This document shows, in pieces, positions 23,340-34,420 of a stretch of DNA of 64,000 nucleotides. Every line of letters begins with the position of its first letter. Position 1 is the stretch's first letter. The stretch comes from Topomyia yanbarensis (Eukaryota; Arthropoda; Insecta; Diptera; Culicidae). The notes beneath the pieces were generated by a model that saw only the letters and a program-made list of their open reading frames with translations, made no database searches and was not told the DNA's origin. The stretch is taken from assembly GCF_030247195.1 (NCBI RefSeq), contig NC_080672.1, positions 365,606,271 through 365,670,270 of the forward strand. The letters are read 5' to 3'. The position numbers and the translations under genes were made by a program.

Positions 23340-26300
23340 AACACCGGTACTGAAAGGGCTTCAGTAATGCAGACGAATTTCGCGCCAAATCGTATTCAGA
23401 GTTGGCAGCACCCTCTCAGATTCTAATGCAACTTTCTGTACATGAAGACTTTGTCACAAACAGCCACTTTGCATATTTTTTTCCAAAAATGATCTAGACT
23501 GTCTTTTGAAAAGGGCCAAACTTTTTTTTACCAATTTTTTCAAATGGCTATAGTCTAAAAATGACAAATCCTACAAAAAAAATCGCGTAGGAGCAATTTT
23601 CACAAAATTAGTCAAATTTTTGAATAAAAATATTGAAAAATTCTTCATTGACTCCTACACTAAAAAAATCGATTTCAAAAAGTTTATAGTCGATTTACAA
23701 ATAAACCCATGTTTGATTCCAAGATTAATTATTTTCCCTAACTACCGTTAAAAATTCAAGTTGGGCACTTTCAAGAAAAAAAGTTATTTGAAAAAAACTT
23801 TTCCTTGTCCAAACTGAATTCTTTTCTTCAGTGTATTTTTATCGAAAGCTAAACCAATGAAAGTCATAATCATCTCAGAATCCAATAAAACTCAGTTTGT
23901 GAGAAGATATTGTCTAATTTAGTAACTAAGCATATTTTTACTAATTATTACTTTTTCATTTTTCATGAAATAGATTTTTTTATTACTTTATCTGAAAGTA
24001 CAACTCCTTGAGATTATTTTCCCAAATTTTTATAAAGATCCGAGAAAAGGATCGACAGTTACAGCGCTTCCAAGCGCGCTTCGTCCACCAAGAGCAGTTA
24101 TAATTTGAAATTTTAAACTCGATTATCTCGAAATGTCGTTTTGCTAAAAATGGTTTTCCTTGATCACGATTGCCGAAAAACTACTTAATCAATTTTCTTA
24201 ATTTTTTTTTGATTGATCGCAATTAATTTTTTTTTTTTTCGTACTTTAACGATTCCTTTTATATTCGTAAATTTTTGTTTCATAGATAAGAATTTTTTAG
24301 TACAATTTTTAGAGCTTAAAACAGCGATTTTTTACTAAAAACGTTCTCGAATGCAGGACAAAATTATTATTTATTCAACTAATCGTTAAGGTACGAAGAA
24401 TACTCATATATTAATGGAATTTTTTGAATTTTGGGATTTTATATGATCTATTGGTCTCCAATCGTGATCACTGCAAACCTCTTAAATAAAATAGGGTTCC
24501 GGGGAAAAAGCCATAACTCCGCCCATTATCAATTTATTTTTATAAACTTATGCTTATTTATTTTACTGAAAAATGTACTACAAAAATATCATAAGTTTGA
24601 TGTAATGAAATCACTGCTTTATTCCTTTACTTAAATTCAAACTTTCTTGATATTTTTATCACTAAATAGTACTTTTTATTCAGTTCGTTTGATAGGCACA
24701 AATTCGTTAGCTTGGCGGTGCCAAATTCTTCTGTTTTTTACGTTTTAAATACTTAAAACTAGGAGGATACAATGTTCAAATATTTTTTTTAAATTGAGAG
24801 GAAGAATTCTACAGCTATCTTAAGACTAGAAATACAGTTCAATATACAAGAGTGGGGGCAAAAGATTTTTTTTATAAAAAATTTTGAAACAAGGAATTCA
24901 GTTTGATACTCAAAATGGAAGGAATAGTTTTTTACGAAATATTTTACAGTTATCTTAAAACTAAATATATAGTTTGGTATATAAAAGGGGGAACAAATAT
25001 TTATGAGAAATTTCCCAGATATCTTAAAACTAGGGATACAATTCTATTTATCAGATGGGGGACAATAGCACTAAATAGTATGTAACCCCTTAATCAAGAA
25101 TCCCATTGAAAAGAGTTTATGTTGTTAAACAAATATTCCATTATTACTAATATTCCATTAATAGAAAGAAATAACCACCACAACATTATGTATTGAATTT
25201 TACATAATTTTTTATTCATTTTTATATATTGCATTTGTCTTAAAACTATCTTCATGCATGCTATTTTGTATTATTTCTATACAAGAAAAATATTTTTGGT
25301 TCATCTTCTGAATTCGTCTCTTTTGTTCTTTTGTGCTGTTATGCTCTTGTGCTTATTTCTAAGCGATAAGTCTTGATAGTCGGCCCATGTACTATGCGTA
25401 CCTCTGGCTACTAAGACCTTAGACCAATAAAAGTATAGTTAGACGCAAAAGAATCGCGCAGTAGGGTAGTTTAGGAGGTGAGATCGTGTAAAAGAAGTAG
25501 GGAAAATATATAGTGTTCGTTTCTTTTATAATCCGTTGCGTTTTTTCTTCATTTCCGCAGATCCGTAAACAAATTGTGACGCGTTGCGTAAGCGTTACGG
25601 TCAGTCTTCCCATGAACATCGACAAGTTTGCATCCGTGCACAAAATTTTGTGCACGCGTTCAACCTTAAACATGCCTTGCCTTTGTGTACAGGTTCGCAT
25701 CGAACACCGAACCCAAGCGAACGATGTGTAAACTTAGGTTTAAACACCGTGTACGTACACCGAGTGCGTACACAAGCAAGGCACCCACAAAACAGAATGA
25801 GTCAATGCTAGTGATGATGAGTGAGAGAAAGAGAAAACTAGTATCAAGAACCTGTGTATACGAACACCGCGTACCTACATGGGGTTCGGTTATCCAGACG
25901 AACATGTGCTCGCGTTTTAGTACGCATTAGCGTGTTCGAGTTTGCACACGAAATGTGGGTTTAAGATGAGCACAGAACTAGAGCGAACATAATGTTCGAT
26001 GTTCATTTGGGAAGACTGGTTACGGTACATACGTCTCTAGTTTGCCCCCAGGAATAGGCATAAAACTGTGGAATTTTTGAGTTCCAGATATTGTTTTGGC
26101 GTTATTATACAGCTCTTACAGTTCTTCTGACATTTTGTTGTACTGTTCAGTAAATATGCAGCAGAAAATTTTTTTTGTGATATTTTTATCAGTTTGTTCA
26201 ACTGCCCAGTTATATCACTCTCGGAGACTTGTTATGGTATTTCCATAGTCGCGAGCAAGACTGGCTCTTTTTGCCATTCGCTTGAGAGTGCCACCAATAG

Positions 26301-27140
26301 CATCACAGTGTCCTTTTCCATGGGATGTTGCAACAAAATTCCATTCTGCGCTTAATTCATACTTTGACTGGAATCTACACAAGCTTGCAAAGTTTTTTTT
26401 TATTTTTGTATTATGCTGCTACTCCATCAGACATAAAATAAATTTTAGAAAAGTTTGTCAATTGTTTCATAAAATTTATCAGTGTTGAGAGGAACAAATG
26501 AACTGCAGTCTTCAAGTCTTCCGGTCATTTAGTCTGCCAATCTTCCTATCGTCCAGTCTTCATTCAAGTTTGTTATGAATATATACCAAATTCGTTACTG
26601 ATTGTTTTTGCATGTATCAGGCAACTAGCAGCTGGGAAAAGGGATTCTGAGATGATTATGACTTTCATTGGTTTAGTTTTCGATAAAAAATCACTGAAAA
26701 AAATCAGTTTGGACAAGGAAAAGTTTTTTTCAAATAACTTTTTTTCATTTTTTGACGGTAGGTAGGGAACATAATTACCTATCTTGCAACAAAATTTCAT
26801 CCATATCAAAAAAGGGTTTTTTTGTAAATCGACTTTAAATTTTTAAAATTAAGAATTTTTTCAATATTTTTATTATAAATTTTTTACTAATTTTATTAAA
26901 ATCACTCCTAAAACATTTTTTGTAGAATTTGTCATTTTTAGACTATAGCCATTTGAAAAAATTGATAAAAAAGTTTGGCCCTTCTCAAAAGACAGTCTAG
27001 ATCATTTTATAAAAAACAAAGTATGCAAAGTGGCTCTTTGTGACAAAGTTCTCATGTACAGAAAGTTTCATCAAAATCTGAGAGGGTGCTGCCAACATCT
27101 GTTCGAGTTGGCGCGAAATTCGTCTTCAGAACCGGTTTTC
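23340..27140. mobile_element. Large fold-back element (family B), arms about 520 bp, loop about 2.7 kb
   Basis: The left arm (about 23340-23900) and right arm (about 26625-27140) are inverted copies. Shared landmarks are ACGAATTTCGCGCCAA, the GGCAGCACCCTCTCAGATT block, ATGATCTAGACTGTCTTTTG, ATGGCTATAGTCTAAAAATG and GACAAGGAAAAG or its complement. The loop (about 24000-26600) is AT-rich, holds no transposase I can see, and has received a hAT-type MITE at 25602-26018. A compact member of the same family, without the big loop, is at 48340-49035. Confidence 0.82.
25602..26018. mobile_element. hAT-type MITE with 8-bp TSD GTTACGGT
   Basis: The ends are CAGTCTTCCCA and its inverted partner TGGGAAGACTG, with ATGAACATCGA just inside both. 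GTTACGGT is present at 25594-25601 and again at 26019-26026, a perfect 8-bp target-site duplication as made by hAT transposases. The interior is rich in GTGTACG and TACACCG motifs and has overlapping open frames on both strands that are not genes. It sits in the loop of the family B fold-back, so it inserted later. Confidence 0.93.
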
Positions 27141-27184
27141 GCTAAAGAGGGTCGGTATTAAGAACCTTACGCTTCTTTCGCTAT

Positions 27185-28345
27185 ATAGTTTAATCAACAG
27201 ACCCTATGGTTGAAATATATTTTGGTTGCTTTCATGTAACTTTCAAATGGTTTACAATATCACCTTGATTTCAAAGAGAAAGTTGCACGAAAGTTTACGG
27301 GCCTTTTGAAAAACCTATTATTGTTGATGGAGAAACGCGACTAACTTATGAAAAGGTCGTAATAAAACAAAATAATTGTGTTGTTAAAACAAAAGTTTAA
27401 ATATCTCGAGAACTACTACATTTTAGAAAATTTTTGTTAAAAGCATTTCGATTTAAAATGGCGTTTAGAATCATATTCAAAAAGAAAATTGTATTTTTGA
27501 CTGCAAATAGTAAGAATTATAAAAAAAATGTCAAAAGTTGTTGTTAGGAAAACTTTTTTACTGAAAGCTTCTCCATGATCCAAATACACTAAAAAGGTTG
27601 AAAAGCAACGTCTTTAATTTAACGTCTTTAAAACGATAAACATTAAATTTTTGACATTTTTTGATGGGGTAACCCGAATAACTTTTAAAAAGAGCATAAT
27701 TACACGAATTAATTGTTTTTGAAGTAGCAAAATTTCAAATATTTCGAAAACTATCGCATTTTGGAAGATTTTTGTTAAATCCATTTTGATTTTAAATGGT
27801 GCTTAGAATTATATTCTGTAATAGAATTACAATTTTGTATGTCTATTAGTATGAAATTTAAAAACATGTACGAAGTTATTGTTAGAAAAACTATTTTACC
27901 GATTTTTTCTCCATCATGCAATCACAATCAAAATGTTTCTTTTCTATTTAGATTTTTGGTAACAAAATATAAAAAATTTAAAAAAATGGGTTTTTTCGCA
28001 ATTTAAATTTTGATCATAAATTTTTGTTTTTTTGAAAAATGACACAACATTTTTTTTTCAGTGTATATTTTATTCGGACAGAAGTATTTATTCCCGGTAA
28101 CTTGTTCTCAGATAGTTTTGCTGTGTAATATACAGTAATCGAACAAAAAAAAAATCGAAATTCATACACGTAGAAACGTTTACGCCCTTTTGAAAAATTA
28201 CTCTTGTATCAAAATATTACAATTGCCAGAGAATATCATGGAGATTCATACAGCGAACACACCTGCAAAGTTTCGTTCGAATCGACGATGGTCATATTTT
28301 GCGGTCGGCCGGTTTCTCATGGAAGCCCTCAGCTGTTACCATGGA
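27185..28345. repeat. Solo arm of fold-back family A
   Basis: It matches, in the same orientation, the right arm of the palindrome at 45328-48280. The match runs from CATGTAACTTTCAAATGG near 27233, through GATGGAGAAACGCGA, to TCGAATCGACGATGGTCATA near 28277. No inverted partner is found nearby, so only one arm remains. It lies just outside the family B element, as the A and B copies also do at 48280-48340. Confidence 0.75.
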
Positions 28346-29471
28346 TCACCTTTTATGTCTCATGATAAACGGCTTATCGGGGACCATGATAAACGGCTTA
28401 TCTGCAGAGGGGGAACAACTTGACAACTCCTATACAAATCGTTGTAGCCACTTGTTTGGGTCTGTGGGTCTAAATGTGGGTCAAAGTTCATTTTGAAGGC
28501 TTTTTGGGGGTTTGGTGTGGTTTTGTTATAATTTTCTAACAAAACAGTTTTTTTATATAGTGATTAATCCTCGTTGGAGTGAGATATTAGTTACAAATTT
28601 TTCAAAGTATGAAAAATACGATGAAGTTTTCAGAAATGTCAAAGGACTTGTTTTTTTTTCGAACATCTTTACTAAAAAGAAAAAATATCTATTTATAATA
28701 CACTCGAAGTATTAGACTGTTTTTTAAAAGCCCCTAGAAAGTTTTTTCACGATAGCTTCTTAAATATCGTAGATGAAGCTTCAGAATATTCCAAAAAGTT
28801 ATTCGTCTTATCAAAGTACATATGTATCTCTCCAGAAAAGATCATTGGTCTATCTTTCGTGACTTAGAAGATATTGGACAATTTTTCATAAAATTCGCGA
28901 AAATTTAAAAAAAAAATTAACTTTTGAACGGGCAAAACGGGCAACCAGCTCTAGTTGCTATTATTTATCATAAAATGTCAAAATACTTAAGACCCTACTA
29001 GACAGCATGATATTAAAGCATATTAATAAACTGGCTTTTAAATGGTCGTCCACAAACAACTAGCAATAATGTTAAAGATATTAAAGATAAAGTCTTTGTG
29101 TCTTCCTCAAAGTTGTTGGCAAAAGCTTACTCTACAATTTTGCTGAAGATACAATCTTAATATATGTGCTTGCAAGAATGTGGATAAGTATATTTCAATT
29201 TTAGGGAGAATAATCATCAAAATCGCAATACCATATGGAAATGGTTGTGATGTCGGAAAATTCCTCCGAAGACGTCATCGACCCAAATTTACCGATTTAG
29301 GCGTGATTAATAGATCGCACTGAATCGACCACGAGTCGATTCTTTTCTTGTGAGTGAATCGGACACGATTCACTCACTAAACTGAATCGGTTTGCCCATT
29401 TCAAGTCGTATAGTTGCCTCAATATTTTACTATCTTACTAATGCACAAGGATTTTGAATTTAACGCTCTCA
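28346..29471. other. No gene; short direct repeat at 28361-28402
   Basis: CATGATAAACGGCTTATC is present twice with a 24-bp period (28361 and 28385); each copy contains an inverted GATAA/TTATC pair. The remainder is AT-rich without coding signal. Confidence 0.5.
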
Positions 29472-29479
29472 CTTGCAAT

Positions 29480-29987
29480 TAGGGATGGGCCATTCGTTCG
29501 CGAACGGTTCAAGTGAACTGGTTCTTCGAAGAGAATGAGCGAACGGAAGTTCTTTTTAAAAGAACGGTAGTTCACAATTCTCTTCAAAGCGAATGAACTG
29601 AACCTGACCCAAAGCCGTTTGGCGAATTTCTCGGACCGATTTTTAGGTGAACGAATGAAAATGAACCGACTTGCCGTCCCACAAACCGCTCTCTGTGCTC
29701 TCCGAGAATGGAACCGGCGAAGAACGACTCATCACATTCTCTATTTCTCTAGTTATACATCATGAAGAAATCGCTACCCTTGATGAACTTGTTAAGCATA
29801 CAGGGGTATAATAGTTTGGGCACCATCTGTTTGGTTCCTCTCCAAGAATCGAATGTTTTGAGAGACATTCGCTAGATACAAGTAAAATATCAGCTGAACG
29901 GAAGAACGGTTCATCTGAACTAGTTCTTTTTACAGAACTGTTCAGTCGGGAATGGTTCTGCGAAGTGAACTGTTTCGCCCATCTCTA
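29480..29987. mobile_element. hAT-type MITE with 8-bp TSD CTTGCAAT
   Basis: The TIRs are TAGGGATGGGC and TAGAGATGGGC (inverted). The interior is full of inverted GAACGGTTC and GAACTG blocks that let it fold strongly. CTTGCAAT is duplicated at 29472-29479 and 29988-29995. 'TAG.GATGGGC' ends with 8-bp duplications are characteristic of hAT-derived MITEs. Confidence 0.95.
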
Positions 29988-29995
29988 CTTGCAAT

Positions 29996-30418
29996 TATAA
30001 GTTTTATGTTGCTCTGTAACACAAAACTCTTTTCTTAGGTTAACCTATTGAAAAATATCAGCACTACATTACGTAGGTGATTGAACTGGATGAAGGAGGC
30101 TTGCGTAAGTGTATGGTCTGATTTCTCCCTCAGACAATTTCCGCCACGTGATATTCGAAGTCGACAAACGGGTTTGCGGGCAGGAGCAACGCAATTTCAT
30201 CAAACTTACTCATGGTGGCAAGACTTATGATTTTTGACATTGTACTTCATCTTGACGAGAGAGAAATTTTTTTTTCAAGGGTTCCCGTTTTAGAAATAAT
30301 TTAAATAAACTGAGATTTTAAATCACATAAATGATGCATTTCTGTTAGTTCAGTATTAGTAAGTGATTTGATACAATGGACTTCTAATATCACAACACAT
30401 AAAATTCTATAAAATTAT
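29996..30418. other. Downstream flank of the minus-strand OBP-like gene
   Basis: No gene seen. It includes the region just past the poly(A) signal of the gene at 30477-32402. Confidence 0.5.
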
Positions 30419-30424
30419 TTTATT
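30419..30424 (-). terminator. Poly(A) signal AATAAA of the tailed OBP-like gene
   Basis: TTTATT on the plus strand is AATAAA on the minus strand, about 55 bp past the stop codon; this suggests a short 3' UTR. Confidence 0.65.
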
Positions 30425-30476
30425 TCATTACCGGCGTGCTAAAATAATTGCGTGAACCCATCAAAACATAGGTCTT

Positions 30477-32402
30477 TCAGCCGATTGATCCTATTCCCAA
30501 ACCAGTCAGCAGATTCGTGATGAGATTGCCAGGTGTTACCGTGGGAACCGTCACCGGTGATCCCGTCACCGACGGCACCGTCACTGGTAACGAAACTGGC
30601 AACGATAGCAGCAAAGAAGCTAACTGACCCGATGAAAGGGCTGAAATCGGTAATCCTCGTAGAATTTCTGTTATTTGCGACGAAGGTAATCCTTGCAGCA
30701 GCGAGGTCAATTGCGCTGGGGAAAGTAGCGACAGCGGGATTCCCTGCAGTAGGGTGATAATCTGTGCCGTCGAAAGGCCTTGCAGTATACCAGTCAGCAG
30801 ATCCGGCGAGAGTGTGGACAGCGGTAACCCGTGCAGGATTGAAGTTATTTGAGACGTTGGTAGACCGGCCAGTAGAGCGCTCAATTGACCTGGGACGAGT
30901 GAAGTCAAGGGCAATCCTTGTAGAATGGCGATTATTTGCGATGTTGATAGGCCTTGCAGTAGACCGGTGATTTGAGCTGGCGATAGAAGGGACAGTATTC
31001 CCTGTAGCAGCCCTATGATATCCAACGTTGCTAGACTTTGAATGATGGCTCCCAGTTGGGCTGGCGAGATTAGTGATACTGGTAATCCCTGTAGTATTGC
31101 AATCAGTTGCGACGTAGGTAGTCCTTGAAGTAATGCGGCCAATTGGGTTGGAGAGAGTTGAGTTATCGGAAGTGCTTGTAAAACTGCAATTATTTGGGAA
31201 GGCGATAAGCCTTGCAACAAGCCGGTCAATGAACCTGGTGCAAGTTGACCCAATGGCAATCCTTGAAGAATGGTTGTAGTTTGTGATGGTTGTAAGCCTT
31301 GAAGTAGAGCGGATAATTGTCCAGGTGCAAGAATGGATAGTAATCCCTGGAGTACGGCTGTTATTTGGGATGTTGGTAAGCCTTGTAGTATTCCGGTGAT
31401 TTGACTTGGTGCAAGCTGAGAGATTGGCAATCCCGTCAGTAAGGAAATAATTTGCGTCGGTAATAAACCTTGCAGTGAGCTGATCAACGAACTTGGCACG
31501 ATTTGCGACAGTGGTAATCCCTGTAGTACGTTAGTTACCAAAGACGTTGCTGCCGGTATTATGGATAGTGCAGCGGCTGGTTGTTGGATATTAATTGAGG
31601 ATATTACCGGTGGCGGTGTTATACCTGATGACACACCACCCAATGAAGTGGTTATAATATTAATCATATCCGATTTGGGACCGGAATTCTGCGGGAAGCA
31701 CTCGTTCGTGATTCTAGCAGCCAGCGTACAATTATCAATACACTCGGACCTCAACCGATCGATACACTGCTGAGCTTCTCGTTTGAACACTTGCTCAGAT
31801 GTGTCATATCCGCCGCACTGTACGTACATACGATCCAGATCCGGTCCTGCAACATCGTTATACAATCCTTCACGAGTGATCACGCAGCGAATCAGGCAGC
31901 GAGATTTCTGATTGAACATGAACTGAGAGCTGGCGTACAATGGCAACTCACTAGTATCAATCTGCAGGATTTTGGCACATTCAAGAATGATGTTCAATCG
32001 CACCAACTCCGGCAGGGGAGCCAGCTGTGGGGTTTGCACTGCAGGTCCGTAATTTTGGCGGAAACAATCATGCGATACGGAAGCTCGTTTGCAGACATCA
32101 CAGGATGGGATTTGACTTAGTTTACATTTGAGGCAGTCGGTGGTGCGCTGTACGTTTCCACAGTCTCGACTCGAATAATGACGTGCCAGAGGTATCCCGA
32201 TTACTCCAGTCGAATCGTTCCACGAACGTAGAACCAGCAGCTCACAACGATCTTGACAAGGTTCATCTAAGTAGTCCGGTTGGTTCAGGTACATCTTGCA
32301 CTCTTTCTTAGCCTGGCGAAGACTTTTCAGTACTGCTTTGTGATTACTATCGGCGATGATGGTGACGAATAGCATCGCCAGTACACTAAGAAGCCACCAC
32401 AT
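30477..32402 (-). CDS. Secreted atypical OBP-like protein with 29-residue repeat tail
   Basis: A single uninterrupted frame of 641 residues. The first ATG is at 32402; the frame is open to a TTG at 32426 but has no earlier ATG. Residues 1-17 (WWLLSVLAMLFVTIIA) form a signal peptide. Residues 35-113 are a first OBP-like domain: Cys35, Cys49-X3-Cys53, Cys104-X8-Cys113. Residues 142-235 are a second: Cys142, Cys169-X3-Cys173, Cys213, Cys225 and Cys235, with GLYNDVAGPDLDRMY. The two-domain layout matches mosquito atypical OBPs, secreted carriers of small hydrophobic ligands. After a Pro/Ser/Ile-rich linker, residues 293-597 are about ten and a half 29-residue repeats, without cysteine and almost without charge. 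A TATA box and poly(A) signal frame the gene. A paralogue without the repeats is at 40494-41393. The ligand and tissue are unknown. Confidence 0.88.
   Translation of the reverse strand: MWWLLSVLAMLFVTIIADSNHKAVLKSLRQAKKECKMYLNQPDYLDEPCQDRCELLVLRSWNDSTGVIGIPLARHYSSRDCGNVQRTTDCLKCKLSQIPSCDVCKRASVSHDCFRQNYGPAVQTPQLAPLPELVRLNIILECAKILQIDTSELPLYASSQFMFNQKSRCLIRCVITREGLYNDVAGPDLDRMYVQCGGYDTSEQVFKREAQQCIDRLRSECIDNCTLAARITNECFPQNSGPKSDMINIITTSLGGVSSGITPPPVISSINIQQPAAALSIIPAATSLVTNVLQGLPLSQIVPSSLISSLQGLLPTQIISLLTGLPISQLAPSQITGILQGLPTSQITAVLQGLLSILAPGQLSALLQGLQPSQTTTILQGLPLGQLAPGSLTGLLQGLSPSQIIAVLQALPITQLSPTQLAALLQGLPTSQLIAILQGLPVSLISPAQLGAIIQSLATLDIIGLLQGILSLLSPAQITGLLQGLSTSQIIAILQGLPLTSLVPGQLSALLAGLPTSQITSILHGLPLSTLSPDLLTGILQGLSTAQIITLLQGIPLSLLSPAQLTSLLQGLPSSQITEILRGLPISALSSGQLASLLLSLPVSLPVTVPSVTGSPVTVPTVTPGNLITNLLTGLGIGSIG
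30612..31526 (-). repeat. Coding 87-bp tandem repeat (29-residue unit, about 10.5 copies)
   Basis: Each unit has two sub-repeats: about 17 residues of the form LQGLPLSQLSPxQLxxL, then 12 residues of the form LQGLPTSQIxxI. Copies 3 and 7 lack one residue in the long half. Ser/Thr-Pro-x-Gln or Thr-Ser-Gln before each Leu/Ile run would cap short helices, so I infer two amphipathic helices per unit. The DNA copies have diverged while the reading frame and the L/I/Q positions are kept, which suggests selection on the protein. Confidence 0.9.
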
Positions 32403-32480
32403 GTTGCACTTTGGTAACCTTGTCAATATACTTTAGAGACACGCAGGTGGTATGACGAAAGAACATAACAAAAAGTACTC

Positions 32481-32487
32481 TTTTATA
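32481..32487 (-). promoter_or_regulatory. TATA box of the tailed OBP-like gene
   Basis: TATAAAA on the minus strand, about 80 bp ahead of the ATG. An initiator-like TCATA lies about 32 bp downstream (near 32455), the expected spacing for a TATA/Inr promoter. Confidence 0.7.
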
Positions 32488-32489
32488 CC

Positions 32490-34080
32490 ACCGAGAAATC
32501 GAGCTTCTTTTTTATTTACTACAGGAAGCAGCGATACGTGCGCTGCAGCTCATCATCGCAGCCTAAATATTGTTTTTCATTTTTCTTCGGGGAAATAAGC
32601 AGCACCGGCTACCGACAAACGTGAACATTACGCGAGAATGTTTGTTTGCGTAAATATATGCAGGGTAAATGACCTATTTTTACCGTATTCCTACTATCAA
32701 CCTGCCTATTTGGATACGTCACACTCAATTAAATTTGTATTGCACTCAAACACAAATATTTCATCATGTCTAGGCCATTTTAGTCATGGTCCAATCTCAC
32801 CCCTATTGTATGGTGTTTTGATAGTGTTTCAAATAGGATCAACCCATAAAAACACTATCTACCTGATCCGCTAGATCCCATATACAAACCATATTTTGGT
32901 GTATTTATGGGTTTTTATGGTGTTTGGATGGTTGTGAAACTTGGCACAAACCAAAATTATGGTCTTTTTAGGGGTTGTATGGTGTCTGAGCCCATGAGAA
33001 TATGCTTTGGTATACTGAAAATAGGCTCATTACCCCTTATCAAATGGAGTCCTCTCGTGGCTGAACGGAGCACAGTTCTGTGCAACATGAAATTTATTCA
33101 GAAGTAACCTACGAAGGGCCTATAACTTTCCATGAAGTGTATCTGAGATCTACCAGAAATCAGTAGCGACTGGCTCAAACAACACGTTCCCCATGTTGAT
33201 CGGAGATTTGTGCCTTGCCGTGATTTGTCTTTTCATCGTTTCCTGATGGGCAGGATTGTGGAAGTGATAAGTTTAGAGGTAAGCAAAATAACGACACTGA
33301 AAACATAGATAATACGGAAGTATTCTTCACTGCTATGGGAATAAAGACACTTCTCGATGAGCGGATATATCAACACCTCCGAGGGCAGAGCCGGCGAAAC
33401 ACACGTGGGTAGTATGGGTAATACTACCCACTCGAAAATTTCCGAGGGGGGAATTACCCACTCGAAAGTTTGGAACAAAACGCATGCATCTGAAAATCCC
33501 GACATACAACAATTTCATATTTTTATACAGATGCAACCTTTGTCTGATTTTTGTATTACAATTTGAAGTTTTTGAAAATGTGGGATAACAATATTTTTTT
33601 TGAAATTTGAAATAATTTTTTATATCAATATTAAGGGGAATATATTTTGACACATCTACAACTTAAAACAAGGAATTTAGATCGATTTACAAAAAAAATA
33701 TTTTTGCTTTTTTATCCAGACTAAAGGATGCAGTTAGTAATATTTTTATAAACTAAATATTCAATCGTATACCAGAAGTATTATTGGATTGAAAATTGAA
33801 ACAAGTGGAAACACTATTGAGCTTTTCATACTGGCCTCCTTGGATCCGCTGGGAACCCGTTTGGGTTCAGATTCTCAGGTAGCTGCATCAATTAGCTATT
33901 CAAACAGGGCTGCCATGAATAATAATAATATCCAGTTGTTTTGAAGTCATGCTGCTTCTTTAGTTAAAAACTTTTCTCAGCGAATTTTTACAAACCTTGC
34001 AATGTTCCACGAAAATGTTAACTTGAAGAATACCTTTAGAAATATATGGTGTTATACACCCAGGTTTTCTTTACGCGGTT
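32490..34080. other. Intergenic DNA with repeat fragments
   Basis: No gene. About 33140-33215 is an inverted relative of about 52798-52880 (GATCAACATGGGGAACGTG). A perfect 9-bp hairpin GGGTAGTAT/ATACTACCC lies at 33407-33429. A TATGG-rich stretch spans about 32800-33000. Confidence 0.5.
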
Positions 34081-34420
34081 TTTTTGCACGGTTTTTTGCG
34101 CGGTTTTATTACGAGGTTTTTTTACGCGGATTTTCCAATTAACGCGGTTTTTTTTTCGCGGATTTTCCAATTACCGCGGGTTTTTGCAAAAATATTCTAA
34201 GTCCTTTTGAATGCAAAAGACTTCGACTTTTTTCTGAAAAAAATTTCCAAGTCCTTTTAAATGCAAAGAACTTAGAAGAATTTTGGCAGTTTTTATTTTG
34301 CGCGGATTTCGCCATAAACAAGGTTTTTGCAAAAAATATTCTAAGTCCTTTTGAATGCAGAAGATTTTCGGAAAGATGGAAGAGACGGGTCTGGAAGATT
34401 CCTTATGGTCCGCACCCCAA
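34065..34420. repeat. TTTACGCGGTTTT-type simple repeat and AAGTCCTTTT duplications
   Basis: ACGCGG and GCGCGG phrases separated by T-runs occupy 34070-34190. A phrase like ATTCTAAGTCCTTTTGAATG occurs at about 34195, again as a variant near 34245, and at about 34339. This borders the 116-bp satellite. Confidence 0.65.

Noticed and set aside
32403..32426. Upstream extension of the tailed OBP-like protein by eight residues
   Set aside because: It would begin at TTG; the ATG at 32402 is followed directly by a good signal peptide.
33407..33429. Perfect 9-bp hairpin GGGTAGTAT/ATACTACCC as an RNA element
   Set aside because: Single occurrence without flanking support; could be chance or a repeat end.
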